Positions 51,037 through 59,647 of a stretch of 64,000 nucleotides of DNA are shown here, piece after piece (the first letter of the stretch is position 1; every line of letters starts with the position of its first letter). The translations under genes and the position numbers were made by a program. The stretch is from Elizabethkingia miricola (GTDB lineage Bacteria > Bacteroidota > Bacteroidia > Flavobacteriales > Weeksellaceae): NCBI RefSeq assembly GCF_001675285.1, contig NZ_LSGQ01000001.1, positions 124,001 through 188,000 on the forward strand, read 5' to 3'. The notes under the pieces were generated by a model. That model worked only from the letters and a program-made list of their open reading frames with translations, was not told where the DNA came from and did no database searches.

Positions 51037-51855
51037 ATGGCAAAGAAAAATATATTTACCGATGCTTTTGGCAACGTCTATTTTCTGAAAAGATTCATCA
51101 TCTTCGTACTCGGTATGATCTCATACCGTCGTTTTAACGGCTTCAACAAGTTAAAAATAAGTGGTTCTGAAAATCTGGTAGACTTACCTAAAACAAATGT
51201 ACTATTTGTATCAAATCACCAAACTTATTTCGCTGATGTAGCAGCAATGTATCACGTTTTTTGCAGCGTAAACAATGGCTATATCAATACCATTAAAAAT
51301 CCGGTTTATCTGTTAAATCCTAAGATTGACTTCTACTATGTGGCTGCTGAAGAAACTATGAACAATGGCATCCTGGCAAGAATTTTCAAACTTGCAGGTG
51401 CTGTAACCGTTAAAAGAACCTGGAGAGCTGAAGGTAAAGCTGTAAACAGAATGGTAGACCTTAGTGAAGTAGAAAATATAATGAAAGCTTTGGATAATGG
51501 CTGGGTTGTAACCTTCCCACAAGGGACTACTTCTGCATTTGCACAAGGAAGAAAGGGTACCGCAAAGCTGATTAAAAATCAAAGACCTATTGTTATTCCT
51601 ATTAAAATTAATGGTTTCCGTAGGGCTTTTGATAAAAAAGGCTTGAAAATAAAAGTAACAGGTATAGAACCAACCTTACAATTTAAACCTGCACTGGACA
51701 TAGATTACGATAATGACAGTGCTGCTGATATCCTGAGCAAAATCATGCATGCAATTGAGCAAACTCCGGAACATAACGTTCTTCATGAATACGATCAGGA
51801 AATTGTTGCTAAAAAGAATGCCGAGAAGCAGCAAAATAAAAATGAAGGTGAATAA
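51037..51855 (+). CDS. 1-acyl-sn-glycerol-3-phosphate acyltransferase-like protein
   Basis: I start at 51037 (MAKKNIFTDAFGN). The 272-residue product has the PlsC acyltransferase motifs: NHQTYFAD (the N-H-x4-D catalytic motif, near residue 60), a later FPQGTTSAFAQGRKGTAK that plays the PEGT role, and VIPIKINGF. One membrane-proximal hydrophobic segment lies at the N-terminus. It transfers acyl chains to lysophosphatidic acid or related lipids in the inner membrane. The next gene, mpl, starts 15 bases after its stop, so an operon is likely. Confidence 0.9.
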   Translation: MAKKNIFTDAFGNVYFLKRFIIFVLGMISYRRFNGFNKLKISGSENLVDLPKTNVLFVSNHQTYFADVAAMYHVFCSVNNGYINTIKNPVYLLNPKIDFYYVAAEETMNNGILARIFKLAGAVTVKRTWRAEGKAVNRMVDLSEVENIMKALDNGWVVTFPQGTTSAFAQGRKGTAKLIKNQRPIVIPIKINGFRRAFDKKGLKIKVTGIEPTLQFKPALDIDYDNDSAADILSKIMHAIEQTPEHNVLHEYDQEIVAKKNAEKQQNKNEGE

Positions 51856-51870
51856 AACCACAATAAATTT

Positions 51871-53208
51871 ATGAACATCCATTTCATTGCTATAGGAGGC
51901 AGTGCTATGCACAACCTTGCTATTGCCCTAAAAGAAAAAGGTTACCATGTGACAGGTTCCGATGATGCGATCTTCGAACCATCGAAAACCCGTCTTGACA
52001 AACGAGGAATTTTGCCAAATGAAATGGGCTGGTTTCCTGAAAAACTATCAGCCGATACCGATGCTGTAATTCTGGGAATGCATGCACATGCAGATAATCC
52101 GGAATTGGCAAGAGCAAAGGAGCTAGGCTTAAAAATATATTCGTACCCCGAATTTCTGTATGAGCAGTCCAAAAACAAGACACGTGTCGTAATTGGTGGC
52201 TCTCATGGTAAAACAACTATTACTTCTATGATCCTTCATGTACTACACTTTCACCAGAAAGATGTAGACTATATGGTTGGTGCACAGCTGGAAGGTTTTG
52301 ATGTAATGGTAAAGCTTACTAAAGACAATGACTTTATGATCCTGGAAGGAGATGAATATCTTTCTTCTACTTTAGATCCCCGTTCAAAATTCTTATTATA
52401 CCAGCCTAACATAGCACTAATGAGCGGTATTGCATGGGATCACATTAATGTATTCAAAACATTTGATGACTATATTGAACAGTTCCGAAGATTTGTTTCG
52501 ACAATAACTCCGGGAGGTGTACTGGTATATAATGAGGAAGATGAAGAGGTTGTAAAAGTAGTAGATGCTGCAGAGAATTATTTCCGCAAACTGCCTTACA
52601 AAACACCAGAATATGAGATTGTAAACGGAGTAGTAAATCTTATCACCAGCATTGGTCATATTCCTTTATCTGTTTTCGGGCAGCACAATCTGCTAAATAT
52701 GGAAGGAGCTCGTCTTATATGCCAGCAATTAGGTATTATGGAAGAAGAATTCTATGATGCTATTATGAGCTTTAAGGGGGCATCTAAAAGATTGGAAAAA
52801 GTAGAAAGAGCAGATGGTGGTACTCTCTATAAAGATTTCGCCCATGCACCTTCTAAAGTAAAAGCATCTGTGAAAGCATTTATAGAGCAATTTCCTAAAC
52901 AAAAAAAACATGCTTTTCTGGAACTGCATACCTACAGCAGCCTTAATCCGGTTTTTCTGGAACAATATGAAGGTTCAATGAATGGTGTTGAAGAAGCTGT
53001 TGTATTCTATTCAGAAGATGCATTGAAGATAAAAAGAATGGAGCCTATTTCTCCGGATATGATTAAAGATTCTTTTAAAAATACCGATTTAAAAGTATTC
53101 ACCAATGCCGAAGATCTTCATTCTTATTGGAGTACACTCGACAAAACTGATGGAGTGTATATGATGATGAGCTCTGGTAACTTCGGAGGTCTGGATTTAA
53201 CAAAATAA
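51871..53208 (+). CDS. mpl: UDP-N-acetylmuramate:L-alanyl-gamma-D-glutamyl-meso-diaminopimelate ligase (Mpl)
   Basis: The product of 445 residues is a Mur ligase that reattaches the recycled tripeptide to UDP-MurNAc. The N-terminal Rossmann-like part begins MNIHFIAIGGSAMHNLAI. The ATP loop is GGSHGKTTITSM (109-120). EGDEYLSST, then IAWDHINVF and DFAHAPSKVKAS are the later Mur motifs. The HAPSKV form distinguishes Mpl from MurC. It links this cluster of envelope genes to peptidoglycan recycling and is followed by a long hairpin. Confidence 0.93.
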   Translation: MNIHFIAIGGSAMHNLAIALKEKGYHVTGSDDAIFEPSKTRLDKRGILPNEMGWFPEKLSADTDAVILGMHAHADNPELARAKELGLKIYSYPEFLYEQSKNKTRVVIGGSHGKTTITSMILHVLHFHQKDVDYMVGAQLEGFDVMVKLTKDNDFMILEGDEYLSSTLDPRSKFLLYQPNIALMSGIAWDHINVFKTFDDYIEQFRRFVSTITPGGVLVYNEEDEEVVKVVDAAENYFRKLPYKTPEYEIVNGVVNLITSIGHIPLSVFGQHNLLNMEGARLICQQLGIMEEEFYDAIMSFKGASKRLEKVERADGGTLYKDFAHAPSKVKASVKAFIEQFPKQKKHAFLELHTYSSLNPVFLEQYEGSMNGVEEAVVFYSEDALKIKRMEPISPDMIKDSFKNTDLKVFTNAEDLHSYWSTLDKTDGVYMMMSSGNFGGLDLTK

Positions 53209-53224
53209 GTACAAATTATCATAT

Positions 53225-53264
53225 ATAACAACGCCCCGATTCATCTGAATCGGGGCGTTGTTAT
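53225..53264. terminator. Long bidirectional terminator after mpl
   Basis: About 19 bp of perfect stem (AACAACGCCCCGATTCA on the left), a 2-base centre, and AT-rich tails on both sides. It lies between the convergent mpl and lipoprotein genes. Confidence 0.92.
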
Positions 53265-53308
53265 ATTCAGTATTGGTAAGAACCTGAAAATAACTATTGT
53301 GATTATTT

Positions 53309-54523
53309 TTACTCTTCAGTAATCTCAGTTACAATTGAAGACATCTTTCCTGAAAGTGGAATTTGTAAATTAGTAGATGCTGAATTAATAATATAAAGAA
53401 ATTTATTTGCTTGAATAGGAAATATTGAACGTGATTTATCAAAATTATTTCCAGCAATAAAATTATCTGCTACTTTTTCAAAGTTCTTGTTAACCTTAAA
53501 TATTACAGCATCCTGTTCGTTTCCATAACCAAAATCACCAATAATAAATAAACCTCCATCATTAGAGTTTATTATTTGATTCACAAACGGCTGTTTTTGT
53601 GTCTGTGCAGAAAAATTTATTGAGGAACTTTTTGTTACATTTCCATTTGAATCCAATTTAGATAATTCATAGCTCGTAGAAGTAGAATTTACCAGAAATA
53701 TTTCGTTATTATTAACAGTAACACTCCCTGAATTAATTCCTTGAGTACTTTTTTTCCATATAATATTTAATTCAGCATCTATACTTGCAATCCAATTACC
53801 AATTTGTGCAAAATCATTATTGGACGAATTGCTTTTAAGAGTTATAATAAAATTATTATTTAATTTAATAATCTTTCTACCAAAATCATCATTGCTACCA
53901 CCAAGTGTTTTTTGTTTTATCAGATTTCCATTACTGTCAATTTTTGAAACCCAAACATCATAACCGCCATTATTATTTGAAACATTAAAATCAGAAGAAG
54001 AAGTATAGCCAACAAAAATAAAATTCCCATTTGCGGCCTCAACGATCGTATTATCCTGACTTATTCCTTCATAGCCACTTCCACCATAATTTTTACTCCA
54101 AATAATATTTCCGTCTCTGTTAATTTTAATTAAAAAAATATCAAAATCGCCATTATTCTTCTCAATGTCTCCATTTGTTGATTCTGACTCTCCTATGACA
54201 AGCAAGTTTCCTTGTGAGTCTTCAATTATACCTTCCGCATAATCTCTTTTACTTCCACCATAAACTTTATTCCAAACAATATTAAAATTAGAATCAAATT
54301 TAATAACATGATAATCTTCTGCAGATACTATTGCAACATAATGATTATCTTTTGTTTTTATCATTTGTCTAATCTCAAGATTATCTATAGACGTTTTGTA
54401 TGATAATTTAAATTTTAAATTGGTGATTGGGCTAGTTGGGTTTTCATTCAAATTATTGGAATCACCAGATCTACAACTGGATACAATTGAGAGTAATGTA
54501 AAGAAAAATAAAATTTTGTTCAT
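53309..54523 (-). CDS. Lipoprotein with repeated propeller-like strands
   Basis: The product of 404 residues has a lipoprotein signal (LSIVSSC, Cys17). The mature part has at least three repeats of about 50 residues with the pattern W-x-K-x-Y-GGS followed by an I-x-x-x-x-G-x-x-x-x-x-G-x-(T/S)-x-S stretch: NKVYGGSKRDYAEGI, SKNYGGSGYEGISQ and QKTLGGSNDDFGRKI. This is the style of beta-propeller repeats in secreted Bacteroidota proteins, function unknown. The gene and its neighbour at 54643 are notably AT-rich, and the copy looks accessory. Confidence 0.82.
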   Translation of the reverse strand: MNKILFFFTLLSIVSSCRSGDSNNLNENPTSPITNLKFKLSYKTSIDNLEIRQMIKTKDNHYVAIVSAEDYHVIKFDSNFNIVWNKVYGGSKRDYAEGIIEDSQGNLLVIGESESTNGDIEKNNGDFDIFLIKINRDGNIIWSKNYGGSGYEGISQDNTIVEAANGNFIFVGYTSSSDFNVSNNNGGYDVWVSKIDSNGNLIKQKTLGGSNDDFGRKIIKLNNNFIITLKSNSSNNDFAQIGNWIASIDAELNIIWKKSTQGINSGSVTVNNNEIFLVNSTSTSYELSKLDSNGNVTKSSSINFSAQTQKQPFVNQIINSNDGGLFIIGDFGYGNEQDAVIFKVNKNFEKVADNFIAGNNFDKSRSIFPIQANKFLYIINSASTNLQIPLSGKMSSIVTEITEE

Positions 54524-54642
54524 ATATTTTATTTTAGAATTTCCGCTAAAGAAAAAAGGTACAGACTTTACTTCAGCTTGGCTATTTTTAATTTTTGTTC
54601 AATCAGTTTTTATAACTTCAGCAATAAAATTATTCTGGTATC

Positions 54643-55089
54643 TTATCTTGCCCAAGTAGCTGCTAATTGAGAGAAAACACCGGCTTTTCGAGCAATACCT
54701 AAGGTATTTGGAAAATCTTTGTAATAAACAATCCCATTTTCATCAAATTTAATAAGCGCGATGGAGGACTGTATCTCAAAAGATTCACTCGTGCTCAATG
54801 ATTTTCCCTTTGTAAAATACTCAACAGTGACTGTCTGACTATCTGTACAATGATATATCTTTGTATAAACACTTTCTATTTCTATCAACTTGGTAAGTGG
54901 ATTTTGCTGTACATTATCAAAGTGTTTTTTTATATTTTCTTTCCCATTTATTACAGTCCCACCATTAACGGTAAATGGTATTTCAAAAGTTGCATTATCT
55001 GTGAAATAGCTGACAAAATTATCATAGTTTCTCGTTTGCAGAGAATTTGACAGCTCCTGAATAATTGCATTTATTTTTAATTCGTCCAT
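54643..55089 (-). CDS. NTF2-like / SnoaL-like domain protein
   Basis: The product of 148 residues has the helical start (INAIIQELSNSLQTRNYDNFVSYFTDNATFEIPF), then NGKENIKKHFDNV and a sheet ending VTVEYFTKGKS, as in nuclear-transport-factor-2 folds. These small cone-shaped domains serve as isomerases, dehydratases or binding proteins. The reaction here is unknown. It has no signal peptide. Base composition matches the AT-rich neighbour. Confidence 0.82.
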   Translation of the reverse strand: MDELKINAIIQELSNSLQTRNYDNFVSYFTDNATFEIPFTVNGGTVINGKENIKKHFDNVQQNPLTKLIEIESVYTKIYHCTDSQTVTVEYFTKGKSLSTSESFEIQSSIALIKFDENGIVYYKDFPNTLGIARKAGVFSQLAATWAR

Positions 55090-55342
55090 TTTTTCATTTA
55101 TTAAATGTGTTATTATATACTTATTCCCTAGGCTTTTATCAAATTTAATAATTCTATTTGAATTCTATTCATAACGAAGTTCTTATTCTATAAAGTTATA
55201 ATCCAAAAATCACTCATAAACACGATACATCATAAATATACCTGACTGATCCTGAACAGATTTTTTAAGCAAATAAACGATATTATGAGCTATATCATTC
55301 CATATTCTTAGGCTATTTTTTCTTCACGTGTGATAATTTGAG

Positions 55343-55350
55343 TAAATTTG
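55343..55350 (+). promoter_or_regulatory. -7 box of the tyrosine-degradation cluster
   Basis: TAAATTTG, 20 bases before ATG 55371 of hmgA. A CACGTG palindrome at 55325-55330, near the -33 position, could be a regulator site. Confidence 0.55.
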
Positions 55351-55370
55351 AGAAAGTCACAACCTGATTT

Positions 55371-56525
55371 ATGAGATACCATCACAACGGAAAAATTCCA
55401 CAGAAAAGACATACCATCTTCAAATCTGAAGAAGGTAATTTTTATTACGAACAACTGTTTGGTACAGAAGGATTCCACGGAATTTCTTCTTTACTATATC
55501 ATACACACAGACCCACCCAGATAAAAGAAATAAAAGGTGTAAAAGATGTTACTCCTAAAATCGCAGTAGAGAAAAACATCATCCCGAGACGAATTCAGGG
55601 GATGAAAGTGCAGGCTGAGGATGACTTTTTGGATAGCCGAAAGGTACTTATGCTGAATAATGATCTTAAAATGGGTATTGCTAAGCCGCGGAAATCGGTA
55701 ACAGAGTATTTTTATAAAAATGCTGAATGCGACGAGTTATTATTTGTACAAAGAGGCTCTGGTGTTCTGAAAACATTTGTAGGAAATCTTGAATTCGGAT
55801 ATGGAGATTATCTTATTATTCCTCGTGGCACCATCTATCAGATAGAGTTTAAAGATGAAGACAATATTCTGTTCTTTATAGAAAGCCACTCTCCTATTTA
55901 TACTCCAAAAAGGTACAGAAATGAATTCGGACAGCTACTGGAACATTCTCCTTTCTGTGAGAGGGATATAGAAGCTCCTGTCCATGTTGATCCGATAAAT
56001 GAGAAAGGAGACTTTGTCATAAAAGTAAAAAAGGAAAATCAGATTACTGATTTTGTATATGCAACACATCCTTTCGATGTTGTTGGATGGGATGGTTATT
56101 TCTATCCTTTTAAATTTAATATTAAGAATTTCGAGCCTATTACAGGCCGGATTCATCAACCACCTCCTGTACACCAGACTTTCGAAGGGCATAATTTTGT
56201 AGTATGTTCTTTTGTAGCCAGAATGTACGATTACCATCCCCTGTCTATTCCTGCTCCTTATAACCATAGCAACATAGACTCCGATGAAGTTCTTTTCTAT
56301 GCAGAAGGTGACTTTATGAGCCGGAATCATATTGATTTATGTGATTTCACTCTTCATCCCGGAGGTATTGTACACGGACCTCATCCGGGTGCTATGGAGC
56401 GAAGCATAGGACAGAAAGAAACCCATGAATATGCTGTAATGGTAGATCCTTTCAGACCTTTAAAATTAACAGAAGAGGCGCTGAAAGTAGAAGATCCTAC
56501 TTATAAAACTTCATGGTTAGATTAA
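55371..56525 (+). CDS. hmgA: Homogentisate 1,2-dioxygenase
   Basis: The product of 384 residues is the Fe(II) ring-opening enzyme of tyrosine degradation, giving maleylacetoacetate. Landmarks: the opening MRYHHNGKIPQKRHTIF, the cupin block HQPPPVHQTFEGHNFVVCSF, the C-terminal LHPGGIVHGPHPGAMERSIG with metal His, and VDPFRPL. It is shorter than the human enzyme, as usual in Bacteroidota. It leads a cluster with the CoA transferase gene 24 bases downstream. Confidence 0.95.
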   Translation: MRYHHNGKIPQKRHTIFKSEEGNFYYEQLFGTEGFHGISSLLYHTHRPTQIKEIKGVKDVTPKIAVEKNIIPRRIQGMKVQAEDDFLDSRKVLMLNNDLKMGIAKPRKSVTEYFYKNAECDELLFVQRGSGVLKTFVGNLEFGYGDYLIIPRGTIYQIEFKDEDNILFFIESHSPIYTPKRYRNEFGQLLEHSPFCERDIEAPVHVDPINEKGDFVIKVKKENQITDFVYATHPFDVVGWDGYFYPFKFNIKNFEPITGRIHQPPPVHQTFEGHNFVVCSFVARMYDYHPLSIPAPYNHSNIDSDEVLFYAEGDFMSRNHIDLCDFTLHPGGIVHGPHPGAMERSIGQKETHEYAVMVDPFRPLKLTEEALKVEDPTYKTSWLD

Positions 56526-56549
56526 GATAATAACTTATAATAGTAATAT

Positions 56550-57824
56550 ATGTATCAATATGTAAGTGCCGAGGAGGCTATATCTGTTATTAAAAGTGGT
56601 GACAGAATATTTTCCCACGGTAGTGCCTGTACTCCCAATTATTTATTAAATGAACTTGCCAATCAGTCTTCCCGCTTTAAGGATATAGAAATGGTATCCA
56701 TTACCCAACAGGGTGCTGTGGCTATTGCAAGACCAGAATACAAAGATAATTTCCATATTAACTCTCTGTTTGTGTCTACTCCTGTAAGAGAGGCTGTAAA
56801 CTCCGACAGAGGTGATTTTGTCCCTATTTTTCTTAGCGAAATTCCAATTCTTTTCAAGAACAATATACTACCACTGGATGTAGCCATTATTACAGTTTCT
56901 CCTCCGGATAAACATGGTTACTGTACATTGGGAACCTCCGTAGACATTGCACGATCTGCTGTAGACTCGGCTAAAATAGTTATTGCTATTGTCAATCCTA
57001 AAATGCCAAGAACTCATGGTGACGGAATGGTTCATGTGAACAGAATCGATAAAATGGTATGGCATGAGGAAGAGCTAATGACAATAGATTATGGTTCTAA
57101 AGTTGGAGAGGAAGAGGCACTGATTGGAAAACATGTCGCTGAACTTATTGATGACAGAGCTACAATACAAATGGGTATTGGTACAATACCAGATGCTGTT
57201 CTTAAATGTCTGGGAAATCACAAAGACCTGGGAATCCATACAGAAATGTTGAGTGATGGTGTTATTAACCTAATTAAAGATGATATTGTTAACAACAAAT
57301 ACAAAGGTTTCCATGACAATGTAAGCATTACCAGTTTCTGCTTCGGGACTAAAAAGCTCTATGACTTTGTAGATGACAATCCGTCTATTGCATTCTTAGA
57401 TGTTCAGCATGTTAACTTCCCTATCAACATTATGAAAAATCATAAAATGCATGCTATAAATTCTGCTATAGAAATTGATCTTACAGGACAGGTATGCGCC
57501 GATTCTATTGGTACTTACCAGTACAGCGGTATTGGCGGACAAATGGATTTTATGAGAGGTGCTGCCCTTAGTGAAGGTGGAAAACCTATTATGGCGCTTA
57601 CATCACGTACCAAAAAGGGTATTCCGAGAATTGTTCCTTTCCTAAAGGAAGGAGCTGGTGTGGTAACAACCCGGGGACATATCCATTATGTAGTGACTGA
57701 ATACGGTACGGCTTATCTGTATGGTAAAAACTTGAGACAGAGAGCTAAAGCGCTTATAGACATCTCTCATCCGGATGACAGAGAAATGTTGGAAAGAGCG
57801 GCTCACGAAAGATTTAAAAACTAA
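56550..57824 (+). CDS. Acetyl-CoA hydrolase/transferase family protein
   Basis: The product of 424 residues belongs to the family of acetate, 4-hydroxybutyrate and succinate CoA-transferases: ADSIGTYQYSGIGGQMDFMRGA, the catalytic Glu in GIHTEMLSDGV, the nucleotide/CoA loop GIGTIPDAVL and TRGHIHYVVTEYGTAYL. Its place between hmgA and hppD suggests it handles acetoacetate or acetate from tyrosine breakdown, which is an inference. A 14-base palindrome overlaps its stop codon. Confidence 0.9.
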   Translation: MYQYVSAEEAISVIKSGDRIFSHGSACTPNYLLNELANQSSRFKDIEMVSITQQGAVAIARPEYKDNFHINSLFVSTPVREAVNSDRGDFVPIFLSEIPILFKNNILPLDVAIITVSPPDKHGYCTLGTSVDIARSAVDSAKIVIAIVNPKMPRTHGDGMVHVNRIDKMVWHEEELMTIDYGSKVGEEEALIGKHVAELIDDRATIQMGIGTIPDAVLKCLGNHKDLGIHTEMLSDGVINLIKDDIVNNKYKGFHDNVSITSFCFGTKKLYDFVDDNPSIAFLDVQHVNFPINIMKNHKMHAINSAIEIDLTGQVCADSIGTYQYSGIGGQMDFMRGAALSEGGKPIMALTSRTKKGIPRIVPFLKEGAGVVTTRGHIHYVVTEYGTAYLYGKNLRQRAKALIDISHPDDREMLERAAHERFKN

Positions 57825-57834
57825 CAATTGTTAG
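57821..57834. promoter_or_regulatory. 14-base palindrome upstream of hppD
   Basis: CTAACAATTGTTAG is fully palindromic and overlaps the end of the CoA-transferase gene; a second small inverted repeat, TTAGTG/CACTAA, follows at 57831-57847. It may be an operator for hppD, 53 bases before the ATG. Confidence 0.45.
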
Positions 57835-57886
57835 TGGCATTCACTAAAAAATAGTATTTTGCATTTCATAATCTAAAAGTAAAAAA

Positions 57887-59017
57887 ATGTCTACATTAAC
57901 ATTCGCCGAAAAAATTGCACAGGCAGAAAACTTCCTGCCAATCAATGGTACAGACTATATTGAATTTTATGTTGGTAATGCCAAACAAGCTGCACACTTC
58001 TATAAGACAGCATTTGGATTTCAGTCAATTGCATACGCAGGGCCTGAAACCGGAGTTAGAGACCGTGCTTCATATGTACTTCAGCAGGGAAAAATCCGTT
58101 TGATTCTTACTACAGGACTTAGATCAGACAGTTCAGTTTCAGAACATGTAAAAAAACACGGTGATGGTGTAAAAGTTTTAGCGCTTTGGGTAGACGATGC
58201 TTATAAAGCATTTGAAGAGACTACTAAAAGAGGTGGAAAACCATATTTGGAACCTGTTACTTTAACCGATGAACATGGTGAAGTGAGAATGTCCGGAATC
58301 TACACTTATGGCGAAACAGTGCATATGTTTGTAGAGAGAAAGAATTACAATGGAACATTTATGCCTGGATATGAGAAATGGGAAAGCGATTATAACCCTA
58401 CTGAAACAGGTTTATTATACGTTGACCACTGCGTAGGAAATGTAGGCTGGGATCGTATGGTTCCGACTGTTGAATGGTATGAAAAGGTAATGGGATTTGT
58501 CAATATTCTATCTTTTGATGATAAGCAAATCAATACTGAATATTCAGCGTTAATGTCTAAAGTAATGTCTAATGGTAATGGTTATGCAAAATTCCCGATC
58601 AATGAACCCGCAGAAGGTAAAAAGAAATCTCAGGTAGAAGAATATCTTGACTTCTATGAAGGTGAAGGTGTTCAGCATATTGCTGTAGCTACAAAAGATA
58701 TTATCCATACTGTAGGCGAACTAAAAAAACGTGGTGTAGAATTCCTTTCTCCACCTCCGGAAGCTTATTACGATATGGTACCGGATAGAGTTGGTCACAT
58801 CGATGAAGACATCAAAAAACTTCAGGATCTAGGAATTCTTATCGATTGTGATGAAGAAGGTTATCTTCTTCAGATCTTCACAAAACCTGTGGAAGACCGC
58901 CCTACTTTATTTTTTGAAATTATTGAAAGACACGGAGCTCAGAGTTTCGGGGCCGGTAATTTCAAAGCTTTATTCGAGGCTTTAGAAAAAGAACAGGCAA
59001 GAAGAGGAAATTTATAA
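57887..59017 (+). CDS. hppD: 4-hydroxyphenylpyruvate dioxygenase
   Basis: The product of 376 residues converts 4-hydroxyphenylpyruvate to homogentisate. It has two vicinal-oxygen-chelate halves. The metal ligands sit in LYVDHCVGNVGWDRM, EGEGVQHIAVATKDI and RPTLFFEIIERHG, and QSFGAGNFKALFEALE closes the C-terminus as in characterised HppD. It supplies the substrate of HmgA encoded two genes upstream. Confidence 0.97.
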   Translation: MSTLTFAEKIAQAENFLPINGTDYIEFYVGNAKQAAHFYKTAFGFQSIAYAGPETGVRDRASYVLQQGKIRLILTTGLRSDSSVSEHVKKHGDGVKVLALWVDDAYKAFEETTKRGGKPYLEPVTLTDEHGEVRMSGIYTYGETVHMFVERKNYNGTFMPGYEKWESDYNPTETGLLYVDHCVGNVGWDRMVPTVEWYEKVMGFVNILSFDDKQINTEYSALMSKVMSNGNGYAKFPINEPAEGKKKSQVEEYLDFYEGEGVQHIAVATKDIIHTVGELKKRGVEFLSPPPEAYYDMVPDRVGHIDEDIKKLQDLGILIDCDEEGYLLQIFTKPVEDRPTLFFEIIERHGAQSFGAGNFKALFEALEKEQARRGNL

Positions 59018-59059
59018 TTTTTGGATTAGTATTTGTCTTAGTTTCACTAAATTTATAAG

Positions 59060-59551
59060 ATGAAAAAAATACTTCTGGTTTTAACTCTTATTTCCGCCGG
59101 TACAATAGTACAGGCTCAGAGTTATGGTGCTATTATCAAAAAGCTGGACAGGCTAAGCAGTGAAAATTCAGGAAAGGATTATGACGAATTTATTCTGGAA
59201 GGAAAGAAATTCATTACTGTAAAAGATTCTACAGATCATTCTGAAAAGCATATCCTGGAATTCCGGCCGAACAATCAGGTTACAATGATTGAGATTATTG
59301 AAGATAAAAGTACAAAGCAGGAATATTCCAATATCTTTACAGGTGATGTCGTAAGAAATCACAATGCTGTATCTATAAGGCTTGATAAACTGGAGGAAAA
59401 AGCAATGAGCTATCCTTTAACTTATAATTTATTACTAAGTTATCGTAAAGGTTACTATTACTTCACCAATATCAATACCCGTGAAAAATGGATTGAGATT
59501 CATTATCTGGACAAAACAAAAGATTCTAAAAAAGTACAGAAGAGAAAATAA
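59060..59551 (+). CDS. Small secreted protein of unknown function
   Basis: The product of 163 residues has a signal peptide (LISAGTIVQAQS, cleavage near residue 20). The mature part is charged and beta-rich, with LEFRPNNQVTMIEIIED and YNLLLSYRKGYYYFTNI. No domain is recognised. It follows hppD by 42 bases and may be co-transcribed with it, but nothing ties it to tyrosine degradation. Confidence 0.78.
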   Translation: MKKILLVLTLISAGTIVQAQSYGAIIKKLDRLSSENSGKDYDEFILEGKKFITVKDSTDHSEKHILEFRPNNQVTMIEIIEDKSTKQEYSNIFTGDVVRNHNAVSIRLDKLEEKAMSYPLTYNLLLSYRKGYYYFTNINTREKWIEIHYLDKTKDSKKVQKRK

Positions 59552-59573
59552 TCTTCGATAAATAACAAAACTC

Positions 59574-59624
59574 AGGTTCAAGGAAATGTTGTATTTTTAG
59601 TACACGTTTTTTTGAACCTTTTTA
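59574..59624 (+). terminator. Possible weak terminator before fahA
   Basis: AGGTTCAA (59574-59581) pairs with TTGAACCT (59612-59619), followed by five T, but the loop is 30 bases long. Confidence 0.35.
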
Positions 59625-59647
59625 TTAAATAAAACTCTATTTAATTT

